From the NCBI GenBank assembly GCA_004154925.1, contig QJNS01000136.1, forward strand, positions 145,896 to 209,895: a stretch of 64,000 nt of DNA, read 5' to 3'. The translations under genes were made by a program, and so were the position numbers. Source of the DNA: Monosporascus cannonballus (Eukaryota > Ascomycota > Sordariomycetes > Xylariales). Position 1 is the stretch's first letter. Every line of letters begins with the position of its first letter. Shown here one piece after another: positions 1 through 9,612 of the stretch. A model generated the notes under the pieces. That model saw nothing but the letters and a program-made list of their open reading frames with translations, was not told the DNA's origin and did no database searches.

Positions 1-1332
1 AGAGGTCTCGCGGGGGGGAAGGGGCCTGGGTGGAAATCTTCCGGGAGCACGATTGTCTGTCTGGGCTGGACCCCAACCTGATGTGCCGTTTCCTCCGGGA
101 CGGGAATTGGAACTCTCGAATCCCTGAATCCCTCTGTTAACATTCGGGCAGTGCCTGGCAGTATGGCCCTCTTGGTTGCAGTTGAAGCAAGTTAACGGTT
201 GTCTTTGTCCTGAGTAAGGGTAAGCAGCTGTAGTATTTACAGGGGGCGGCTGATACTGTACGGGGGGGTACTGGGTATATGGGCTTGGGGTACGCTGATG
301 TTCCGCCACAGCCCTCTCCACGGTGAGATCTCGTCTCTCAGCGAGGGCCTTCCTGATAGCGTCTATCTGGGCCCTCTCCTCTTCCTCCTTAGCGGCCCGA
401 GCCTTATCCGCCAGGACCCGTTGGCTATCCTGGATGATCTCAAGGCATCTCCAGAGGGAGTCGGCGTTTCTTGCTCTGTTAGTAAGAGCCTCTTGTTTCA
501 GCTCATAGTCTTTCAGTCCGTCGACGAATCTGCTGACGACTGTCCTCAGAAGAGTAGCTTCTGCAGGGGTCAGCGGGGATGTATTTCCGGGGCGACGGGG
601 TCTGTCTCTTCCTCCAGCCTGCCGAAGGGCATTTTGAACTCTGGAGAAATATTGAATAAGGGGTTCTCCATCATCTTGCTCCAACCGGGTGAGGTTATGG
701 ACTTCAGACACTGATGTGTCCAGGGGGCGTGCGGGAAACTTGTTCTTTAGTGCTTGTTCGACTTGATTCAGATCGGCCCTGTCTGCCTCGTCCTGGAGAG
801 CTTTTTCAATAATCTCCTGGATCTGGGGATCTGAATCTAGAAATGTAGCCGCCTCTTTCTTGCAGAGCATGTTAATTGCTGATATAACTTCGGAAGGAGG
901 AAGCTCGGATTCTCTGTACCCTACTCGCCTAAACTACCAGTGCAGTTGAGCGAGCCAGCGGCTAGCGGATTCCGATCCATCGAAATGGCCGCATGGGGTC
1001 AGATCCGGGATGCCTCTCTCGGCAGACATTTCGGCAGATTGTGAGTTCGTCGTGGGATGATTAGGTCGGGAGCTGGAAGATGCAGGTGTATCTCGAAGAA
1101 GGGGTCCTTTGGGCATAAGATTGGGATTCTCAAAGAGGGACTTTAGGGATAGATATAGACCTGACTGGTGTCCGGAGGGAGGGTTTTTCTCAGGAGGGTT
1201 CTCTGGATCAGAACTGTCAGAGTACAGGACCCGTGTCTCTGTACCAGGACGCCTCTGATCGTAGTCTTCAATCTCTTGATAGTCAAGGTGTTTTCCCCCG
1301 TCTTCACCTTCTGACATAGACAGGGTTCTCAA
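1..1332 (-). mobile_element. LTR-retrotransposon Gag-like ORF, partial, with in-frame stop
   Basis: On the minus strand one frame is open from an ATG at 1332 (a second at 1317) to the window edge, except for a single TAG at 934-936. The N-terminal part is acidic and Ser/Pro-rich. The middle part around the stop (SRWLAQLHW, stop, FRRVGYRESELPPSE) looks like the start of a retrotransposon gag domain. The C-terminal part has a CCHC zinc knuckle at 148-189 (CFNCNQEGHTARHC, spacing C-x2-C-x4-H-x4-C), the nucleic-acid-binding motif of Gag. Pol would lie beyond the left edge. No LTR or primer binding site could be defined to the right. The TAG could come from CAG by C-to-T change, as in repeat-induced point mutation, so this copy is probably inactive. 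Programmed readthrough is possible but unsupported. Confidence 0.75.
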
Positions 1333-1479
1333 TGACGACTTCTAATGTCGGGACAGGAAGCTAGGAGTCGTCGGTTCGGAGCCGGAGGGTAGGGGCTTTA
1401 CAGGGGATGACGTCAGTAATTCAGGGATAGATGGAGATGGATACTCCCCGGTCATCTACCGGGGTACTCATTCGGGTTC

Positions 1480-1900
1480 TAGCTCGGAGGGAGTAGAGAA
1501 AAGCTCCGGGGGAGCTCAGCCACATCTTTATTAAAATTAGACGGCCCAAGCGTCGGAAAAATTATAATGTCTAGTAAGAGCATTTGCGGAACAAATGCTA
1601 CATAGTTAATAATAAAGAATTTTTTATTATTTTTTATAAAAAACGGATTTATTAAGCATATATTACGTAATTGTTATATAGTTAATAATAACTTTTTAAA
1701 TGTTACTATTTGCTAAGCATATGCTACGCAGTCGTTACATAGTTAATAATAAATTTTTTTTAACTGCATTTGCTAAGCAATTGCGACGTATCGGATTAAT
1801 TTTTAAAAAATAAGCTTGGCGTTTTCTGCTCCCTCCGAGCTTGCTGCTGCGCCACGTTCGTTCTACTCCCCCAGAACTCTTCTCTACTCCCTCCGAGCTA
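1480..1900. mobile_element. TIR-bounded AT-rich insertion, MITE-like
   Basis: The two ends are perfect 21-bp inverted repeats (1480-1500 and 1880-1900), with core GCTCGGAGGGAGTAGAG and its complement. Similarity continues imperfectly for about 15 bp further in. Both ends carry TA, which could be a TA target duplication as made by Tc1/mariner-type elements. A second copy of CTCCCTCCGAGCT lies at 1828-1840. The interior is AT-rich and has no coding capacity. It lies just upstream of the Gag ORF, so it could also be part of that element's 5' region. The LTR hallmark TG...CA is not seen at these ends. Confidence 0.5.
1581..1796. repeat. Degenerate ~61-bp AT-rich tandem repeat
   Basis: About three and a half diverged units run head to tail. 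The motif AGTTAATAATAA starts at 1604, 1680 and 1741, and TGCTAAGCA starts at 1711 and 1771. Spacings are 76, 61 and 60 bp. A T-rich spacer follows each core. The array fills the interior of the TIR-bounded insertion at 1480-1900. Confidence 0.6.
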
Positions 1901-2301
1901 GGTAACCCTTTTATTTGATGGTAATTCTCCTGCACATATGCCGAGGGGCCCCCCACCAAGAACCCCCCCTTTTTTCGTCCCGGGATCCGTACACATTCCA
2001 TCAGGATCCTGGGTGATTACTCCAAGCATCAGTGGGGTTACCAGACATGCGTCTAGCTTGCCTTACCTGCCGGTACCTCCCCACGGACTTACATGACGAT
2101 GTCTTACGGAAATAAGCGCTGGTCTAGACTCTTGGAGTGGCTATCGCTCCTAGAGAATGTGGGTAAGTGGTTTCCGACTATAACGGCCTTTCACGTAGAC
2201 AGTCTCCACAACGCTAGAAAAGATTTTCTTATATACCGACATAGTTTGACAATATTTTCAACGGTTTCGCAGCCCGCTTCGAGTCCTTGCGGCGCCTCGT
2301 C
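1901..2301. other. Intergenic, no gene seen
   Basis: About 400 bases between the TIR element and the tRNA gene. A run of C then T lies at about 1960-1976. Short ORFs here have no recognisable features and overlap on both strands. Confidence 0.5.
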
Positions 2302-2384
2302 GGCCAGCTGGCCTAATGGTAAGGCGTCAGATTTCGGTATAGAAATCCCTCTGAAGATTGCAGGTTCGAATCCTGCGTTGGTCG
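2302..2384 (+). tRNA. tRNA-Arg (anticodon UCG) with 11-nt intron
   Basis: A full cloverleaf can be drawn. The acceptor GGCCAGC pairs with GTTGGTC, including two G-U pairs. The D stem is GCC/GGC, the anticodon stem TCAGA/TCTGA, and the T arm GCAGG-TTCGAAT-CCTGC. The anticodon TCG is at 2334-2336, followed by G37 and a canonical-position intron at 2338-2348. The mature tRNA is 72 nt before CCA addition. The internal promoter is present: box A TGGCCTAATGG (2309-2319) and box B GGTTCGAATCC (2363-2373). It decodes CGA arginine codons. The gene lies about 400 bp from retroelement and MITE-like sequence, a common neighbourhood for insertions near Pol III genes. Confidence 0.93.
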
Positions 2385-2387
2385 ATC

Positions 2388-2392
2388 TTTTT
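2388..2392 (+). terminator. RNA polymerase III terminator
   Basis: TTTTT begins four bases after the discriminator base of the tRNA-Arg gene, as expected for Pol III termination. Confidence 0.75.
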
Positions 2393-3736
2393 GTTCTCCA
2401 TTGCCTACGACGTACTCCCCGTAACCCGGACGTCAAATGCCTGCTCTGCCTTTCCGCCTTCTGCACTTCTGGGTCTCTCCTTTTCAGGATCTTACAGTTG
2501 ATGGTTTCTTTCGGTTATGCCTAGTGCGATTGCCAATGGAATTGAGCGTCAGGGACCCGGGCGACAAGGTGTTGCGTTGAGATGGCCCCCTCGATGGATT
2601 CATAGGGGTAGTGATTATATGTCGCTGGAAATTAGTCAGTCTGAAAGGTCCGGAACTTTGCTTAAAGGTCCTCGAGCATCGTACGATACGTATACGATAC
2701 GGTATCATTCATTCCTGAATCCTATGGACCGGGACCATACCGCGTCCATTACGATACGAGGGCACGGCTAACATGGACTAGTCTCGTCGATCCCCCCAAC
2801 CTTTTTGTCTTGACCTCAATCGTCTTTAAATGGTTGAGATGCTGTCAATTGGGGCACGATTATCGACACGTAACCTTGCTGGACCGTGACTGGACCTACA
2901 CAAGCTCGCTGGCAGGGACGGAGGTAACAGACCGAATTCATGCCAAGACTGGCTGAGCCGCATACCGGCCAGGGAGTGATCGTCGCTGATCCGGCGTTAG
3001 CCGTGTCTTTGTATCTTAGTGAGTACGGTACTTCTGAAGCTTGTTCTGCATATAAGCATTGTTGCGGGATTCGGGTGGACTGAAGCTATCCTCGCTAACA
3101 GAAGATTGGTTTTCTGGGGAAAGATGTGGGCCGATAGTAGTAATCATCCTTCAGGACGTCTGGGGGTCTGGGGATCCGGAAGTCTGGGGTCGACAACGAC
3201 CAGTAACGATTGGACAGGCTCCGCCCAACTCCGCCAGAAATGGTTACTTGCAAAGGGGCACGCTCGGGAATCTCCTGAGAATTTTCAGGTTTGTTTGCTC
3301 ACTACGGCCGCATACGGACTGGCTCGTTCCCTCGTGCCACATTTGCCAACCTGACCATGACTTCATTTTCCGCATTACTTTCCAACATGTATTCTCACCC
3401 TGGCCGACGGACCATTTAAGGAAGGTTATTTGGGGGGACAGAGAGCAAGAGCGGCGTACCTAACCGTACGACACGGTTGCGAGTCAGCAGAAACTTAGAA
3501 ATGAGGAGCCAGTAAGGTACACCACGGCCAGATCTTGTTAACGTTACCTGACAGGCCCAGCTGATCCTTCAATTTCACCTGTTGTACCTAGATGGTGAGC
3601 CCGAAGGCCCATCTATATATATAGAGTTCCTGCTCACAATCAGTAATCGGGTCCCCTTGGCCTGGTTTGCAGCAGATAGTATCCAAACTCTTCGTGGGGG
3701 AGCAGCGCCGTTGATGTCCACGGTTGAAAAAGAACA
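2393..3736. other. Intergenic, no gene seen
   Basis: About 1.3 kb between the tRNA and the sugar permease. Short ORFs occur in several overlapping frames but none has a domain, signal peptide or coding-like composition. The last few hundred bases presumably hold the permease promoter. Confidence 0.5.
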
Positions 3737-5701
3737 ATGGCTCCTCGAGTCCATAGCACAGATCCAAATGCCGAGGAGAAGCTGGGCGCTGCGCACCTCG
3801 AAGATGACCGGATGGCCAAAAAGGATGAGTTCTTAGATATGGCGAACGATGCCCGGATCGCCACGGAGAAGGAAAGGTCTATGACCCTGCTGCAGGGTGT
3901 GAAGCTCTACCCCAAGGCTATCGGCTGGTCCGTCCTGTTCTCGACCGCCATCGTCATGGAAGGCTACGACGTTGTCCTCATGGCATCCCTCTTCGCGTTC
4001 CCCACTTTCAAGGAGAGATACGGCGACCTCCAGCCGGACGGGAGCTACGAGCTGCCGGCAAACTGGCAGGTCGGCCTTCAAAATGCCATGGCTGTCGGCC
4101 AGTTCATAGGCCTGTTCTTCAACGGTGTCCTCTGCGACAGGTTCGGGTACCGCAAGACCATGATGGGATGTCTTTCGCTCTGCGTCGCCTTCGTCTTCGT
4201 CCTCTTCTTCGCACCAAGCAAGCCAGCTTTGCTGCTGGGCGAGTTCTTCCTCGGTATCCCTCTCGGTGCCTTCCAGACCCTCAGTGTCACCTATGCCGCC
4301 GAGGTCTGTCCCGTAGTCCTCCGCTCGTATCTCACAACCTACGTCAACCTCTGCTGGTTGATGGGCCAGATCCTCGCCTCCGGCGTGCTGCGAGCTCTCC
4401 TTTCCCGCACCGACCAGTGGGGCTATCGCATCCCCTTCGCTTTGCAGTGGGCTTGGCCCGTTCCTATCGCGATCGGTTGTTTGCTCGCGCCCGAATCGCC
4501 GTGGTGGCTCGTTAGAGCTGGTAGGATGGATGAGGCTAGGAGCGCTCTCAAGCGATTTGCTTCTTCGAATGCATCCGGTGGCGGCTACGACCCCACCGAG
4601 ACGATAGCGATGATGGCCCACACTAACGAGATGGAGATGGAGGTTAACGCCGGTACGAGCTACCTCGACTGTTTCAAGGGCACGGATCTGCGCCGTACCG
4701 AGATAGCCTGCTGCACGTGGGCCGCGCAGAACCTCTGCGGAGCGGGCTTGATGGGGTACTCGACGTACTTTTACAAGGCCGCCGGCCTGCCCGACGGGCA
4801 AGCGTTCAGCATGTCGTTTGCGCTATACGCGATTGGCATTGTCGGTACCCTGCTCTCGTGGATCTTCATGTCGTACCTCGGCCGTCGAACGTTGTACGTG
4901 GGCGGTCTCTGGGCGCTTTTCATGGTTCTGATGATCGTTGGCTTCATCTCCCTGGCGCCCGCGACCGGTCCAGATGGCATCAATGAGAAGGCCTCCTGGG
5001 CCACCGGCTCCATGTTACTCGTCTTCGCGTTCATCTACGATGGAACCATCGGCCCTGTCTGCTTCTCGCTCGTTTCCGAGATGCCTTCTACCCGCCTGCG
5101 GAACAAGACGACAGTATTGGCTCGGAACTTGTATAATATAGTCAACATTACGAATGGAGTGGGTATGTGCAAATAGTATATTAGAACCTAGGCCCCTTTT
5201 TCACAGTCATTGTCCTACACTAACATACTGGCTAGTACGTATGAACTTACAACATGCCATTTTCGGCTCTGGGAGGTGCTTGCTTCATCGGAAGGATAGC
5301 AGGTAGTCCTAGGGGGTCACCCCTGGCATCTCCGACGAGGTCACGACCGCTTGCTCTTGACCCGGCCGTTGTTGCGTGTTGTAGAAGCGACGACAGTATA
5401 AAGCACATGAATGACAGGAAGCTGCGGTCCTCGACACAGAATGCTAACGATCTTGCAGATCATTCCATATATGCTGAACCCGACCGCTTGGGACTGGGGC
5501 GGCAAAGCCGGATTCTTCTGGGGCGGTTTCTGCTTCCTTAGCGCCATCTGGGCCTTTTTCCGTTTGCCCGAGCCCAAGGGCCGGACCTTTGCCGAGCTCG
5601 ACGTTCTGTTCGAGAGGAAGATCAACGCCAGGAAGTTCAAGGCCACGGCCGTCAGTCCCTTCCACGTAAGGGGGGAGGAAAAGGTCGCGGAGGAAGACTG
5701 A
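3737..5701 (+). CDS. MFS sugar transporter, maltose/alpha-glucoside permease type
   Basis: Two exons are proposed, 3737-5158 and 5459-5701, giving about 554 aa. The protein is a plasma-membrane sugar:proton symporter of the MFS sugar-porter family. A soluble N-terminus of about 60 aa is followed by 12 predicted membrane segments. Family marks seen are EGYDVVLMASLFAFP in the first helix, DRFGYRK in the loop 2/3 motif, PESPWWLVRAGRMDEA before the central loop, and PYMLNPTAWDWGGKAGFFW in the last exon. Length and motifs fit fungal maltose (MAL-type) permeases, but the substrate is inferred. The 300-nt intron ends with branch site GCTAAC and TTGCAG. The donor that keeps frame is GTGGGT at 5159. 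The nearer consensus GTATGT at 5163 would shift frame. Relatives of this family are often glucose-repressed, but nothing here shows it. Confidence 0.9.
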
Positions 5702-6733
5702 ACCGAAATTCTTCGCAACTGGTTAGACAGTGCATTGAAACATAGGGGAAAGCACTCGACCATCCCCGGTGTTCGGCAGCTGTGAGGATTGAAAAAGGAG
5801 ATCGTACGGCACCGCCCCAATCGCCTATGAGGCATGGAATTTATAAACCAAATCGCATAAAATGTCAGAAACTAAAGAATATACCGATAGGAAGACTATG
5901 AACTTTTTTGGGGAGTTGTATCAACTATTATACGGTTATAAGCATAGTTCGAGAGCTTGTGGGATATCCATCAGCAGCTAAGACAGTAACCCCTTTTCCC
6001 AGGTCCCGTGGGGCAAAGGGCGTAGGTTGCTCTAGGAGCCCTTGCCGCATCACATAGCTGGCTGAAGTGCACCAGACCTATGAGGCTTCCACCTTCAAGA
6101 TATGATAAGATTGTATAAAAATTGTGAACCATATGCAGAGTTCTCGCGGAAAAAGCCACTTCTGTCAAGGGGGGAAGGCTTACCCAACACATTGGGCGAC
6201 CGCCCAGGCATATAGAAAAAGGAGTGGTTTCCTAGAACACTTGTTAATCCCGAAATAAGTTAAGTATCTGTTGCTAAAGTTAGGCCGGCTGAATTCGCTT
6301 GGAAGCATTATTTGGATTAGCCGGCTATCTTTCAAACCATTGGGATAGGGTTCATCCTCTTGGGTGCACATCCGATTTCTACCATACACTTCATTCTAGC
6401 GACCAGTAACTCAGTGTCGGCTACCTTCACCGTCTAGATTCCCCAGGCGACCATATACCCTAGCAGAACGGTAATATTTACTCATGTATATAGCAATAAG
6501 CGAGCAACGCTCGTCGCCGGCCTCCAAATCGGCATCGGCTCGGAACGCCCGCCCACAAGAATCCTTCCATCGTCGACTTCACTTCAGCAGAGACGCCCGC
6601 TCTTCGATATTATTGGCTTCGACTTGGCTCCCGTTTCCTCCCACACTAAGGTGCATCGGTTGGGTCCCTTGTGAGAACTCAGATCAGCATGGATGCAGGT
6701 TTCTATTGCGCGTATCGCGGAACAACAGAGAAC
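5702..6733. other. Convergent intergenic region, no gene seen
   Basis: About 1 kb between the 3' ends of the permease and the aldo-keto reductase. It should hold both 3' UTRs. Small ORFs on both strands look accidental. Confidence 0.5.
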
Positions 6734-7987
6734 TCACCAGTCAGTCACCAGGCCCTCGTCCAGCGCATCTAACTTCGCCATGTCCTCATCCGAGATCTCG
6801 AACGAGCCCACGTCGGCGTTCTCGAGCAGCCGCTCGCGTCGCACGCTCTTCGGGAGGGGTACGAGGCCGTGCTGGAGAGACCACCTGTAAAAAGTTCCAT
6901 CATACGGTCAGCATATCGTCCTCGCATCCAGCTCATGAACACTAGCTGTGATGTGCTTGACGTGTTTACGGCCGACTACTGGCTGGTCTAGGCATATCCT
7001 CAGGTCGTTGGAATGAAGGGTAGGCAGGGAAGGGTTAAGTAAAACCTACCGCACCAGCAGCTGCGCGGGCGTGCAGCCGTATTGTTTCGACAGCGCGACG
7101 ACGGTCAGGTTCCGCATCCTCATCGCTCGCGCCAGCGGTGCATATGCCTCGACCACAATGCCATGCTTGGCGCAGGCAGCGCGGATGTCCTCGCGCGTGT
7201 TAAATGGGTGCACCTCGACCTGGTTCACGGAGACGGGGACGCGTGGGCTTGAGGCCATGAGTTCCTCGATCTGGCAATTGCCGAGTTAGTCATCCGTCGT
7301 GCGCCTCCCCGCCGGCGATAGTAAGTGGGTGGCCAGGGGGCACATGCGTTTCATGGGAAGCCGGCGGAAACATATGCGACCAATAGAAATGGCAGAGAGA
7401 CACAAAGGCTATCCAGAGAGACCAGAGGAACAAATACTCACATGCCGAACACCATAATTGCTCACGCCCGCACTCCTAACCTCGCCCTCCAGGACGGCAT
7501 CCTCGAGGGCCTTCCAGCTCGTCCTGCGAGCCTCGGCACCACCATACGGGCTATGCAGGAGGAACAGGTCCACGTAGCCCAAGCCGCACTCCTTGACGCT
7601 CTCGCGGATGGAGGCGCGGACGCCGTCGTACGAGGTCGAGTTGCTGGCGAGCTTGGACGTGTAGAAGATGTCCTCGCGGGAGACCTTCTGGGCGTTCTCA
7701 GGCCCCGACAGGAACTTCTTGATGGCGAGCCCGGCCTCCCGCTCGTTGCCGTACATCTGGGCCGAGTCGAAGCCCCGGTACCCGGCGGCGAGGGCCTGGT
7801 GCACGGCCCGCGACGCCTCGCGCCCGGACATCATGTACAGCCCCAGCTGGATCTGGGGCATGGGGTGCCCGCTGGGGAGCTACAAGGAGGCGGGCGCGAT
7901 TGCATCAGTGGCGTAGCTCTATCCGGTTTTGGGGAGCACATTGCGTACCTTGACTCTGCTCGCTAGCGAGAAACTGTTTGAAGACAT
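6734..7987 (-). CDS. Aldo-keto reductase
   Basis: Four exons on the minus strand (7949-7987, 7442-7879, 7050-7270, 6734-6884) give 282 aa, typical for a single-domain AKR. It should be a cytosolic NADP(H)-dependent carbonyl/aldehyde reductase. The TIM-barrel tetrad is visible: Asp51 and Tyr56 in [10 protein letters not shown], Lys89 in YTSKLAS, and His122 in LLLHSPYGG. The signatures GVSNYGVRH and PLPKS (cofactor phosphate loop) are present. The small first exon (13 codons) is needed to begin the first strand. All introns have GT-AG ends and the phases agree (0, 0, 2). The gene converges on the sugar permease, and no pathway link can be drawn from that. The physiological substrate is unknown. 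Confidence 0.9.
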
Positions 7988-8620
7988 GGTCGCCGACGCT
8001 ATTTAACAAGATGACAAGACGTCCGAGCGCCGGAGCTGTTTTCTCTCTGGATACGGAAGCCGCCGGGCCAGAGTGTGAGAACACTTAGCTTGAGGGTTCC
8101 TATAGCGAGAGCGGATGTTACCGCGCTTCGATGTCACAGGAGACCCACAAGGTGCACTGGACTTCGCAGCTCGATGGCCTATCCATCGATTGCTCCACTC
8201 ACACCTCTATGTATATACTGCAGCATGCACCCTCTGGATTGTTAGATTTTAAAACAGTCAGAATAGAGGTGAGAGCCATGCAATTGTTATGAACCAACCT
8301 ATCTTTTTTCCGGAATAATAGGGATAAGTATCACGATAGGCGAGAGGTACGTGATGGAATTGCATAGTTTGAGTTCCTAATATGAAGGTGTCTCTCAACT
8401 ATCAATTGCGGCCTGGGCCTGACCAATCTATGGATATGTATATCGTAAACAAATTTGTTGCCTTCGGCTTAAACGACCTTTCTTTACAGTAAGAGTCGTC
8501 CCTTATTGCTCGCCAGCCCTGGGATCCCAGCAGCATTCCCGCCAACGTATCGCTTCGCCCTTCGAAAGAACAAGGGAGCATGAAGTACCGCGCTCCGCTT
8601 TTTCTTTTCTTTATTCAGTC
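7988..8620. other. Intergenic, no gene seen
   Basis: About 630 bases upstream of the aldo-keto reductase and downstream of the PTH11-like relic. No RNA gene or convincing ORF was found. The aldo-keto reductase promoter should lie here. Confidence 0.45.
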
Positions 8621-9612
8621 TCCTCGGTGATGTGGACATTCCGGCTGACAGCGATGGTCCCGGGGATGTTGGTCGACTCACGGAAGATGATATACAGCCC
8701 TGCTACAGGTTCTAGCATGGCAGGTCAGCATACGGGGTTATGAGACAACTGGGAGCTGCGACGATGGCGCTATAGATGCAGCGAGTAATACCTAGGGAAA
8801 CCAAATCTATTTTACCTTGAAGTTGCCGCTTACCATTGTCGTAAAAATTACCATTATGACGTACCGTGTGTAGAGCAGAAATGTCATGGTCTGGAGAAAG
8901 CGGTTAGCGGAAACCACGGTCGACTGAGGCATGAAGGGGATCCAGGGGATAAATACTTTTGCAATTCCCAGCAACATCAAAGAAACGGAAAACTTGACTG
9001 GGATGATATTAACGCAGTAGAATACTTTGAACATGAAGAACCACTGCCGCTGGTCAGTTGTATAGCGTCGAACAGGGCGACGGAACCTCTCACGTACGAA
9101 CAACCCCTTCTCTCGATGCTCTTCATTGCCGGGGAGTTCCGGTGTTCAGTTCTTGGCCCCAACGCCCGCCTGCCGATAAAGCAATCAGCTGAAAGTTCAT
9201 CTGCGGCGGATCCTTCAACCCACTAAAAACCGTGGGAAACCATTATACAGGTCGACTCGCGAACGCGCCGGCGATACATGACAGCGATAGGACTGTGAAA
9301 GAAAGGCTTTAGAACTCGCGTTAGTTATCAGTTGCCTGGTATCGAAGGGGAAAAGGCCCCGAAATTCGCACGTACAATCGCCGCTGTCATACACCAGTCC
9401 TTGGGACCTCACGAAGAATACCTTATTCTCGTATACGCCCGCAGGCCATAGGTGAGGTAGCCGAACACGCAGATCGTGATGACTGCGGCCGCGAGGCTCG
9501 GCGCGTGATCCTCGAATAGCACCATCTTTGAGAGGACTTTTGTGGCCGGCCCGTCCGAGTCGTTGGATATTCTCCTCGTCACTATCGGTACTGCGTGATG
9601 GAGTTGGGCCAC
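8621..9612 (-). pseudogene. PTH11-like seven-helix receptor relic
   Basis: Pieces in different frames resemble fungal rhodopsin-domain/PTH11-type membrane proteins. The first is an N-terminal helix (ITICVFGYLTYGLRAYTRIR, about 9430-9490). The second is a central helix region (QWFFMFKVFYCVNIIPVKFS, near 8990-9050). The third is a short tail (IPGTIAVSRNVHITEETE) ending at a TAA at 8621-8623. Between the central piece and the tail only about 110 nt remain, so the later helices seem to be lost. I could not join the N-terminal and central pieces with plausible introns. Members of the family sense extracellular signals, but this copy is probably not functional. An unusual multi-intron gene is the alternative, and the missing helices argue against it. 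Confidence 0.45.

Noticed and set aside
1581..1796. CRISPR-like array
   Set aside because: Units are contiguous, AT-rich and diverged with no unique spacers, and the genome is fungal.
3833..4801. 322-codon minus-strand ORF opposite the sugar permease
   Set aside because: It mirrors the codon structure of a clear transporter gene, has no domain, and is an expected shadow in GC-rich coding DNA.
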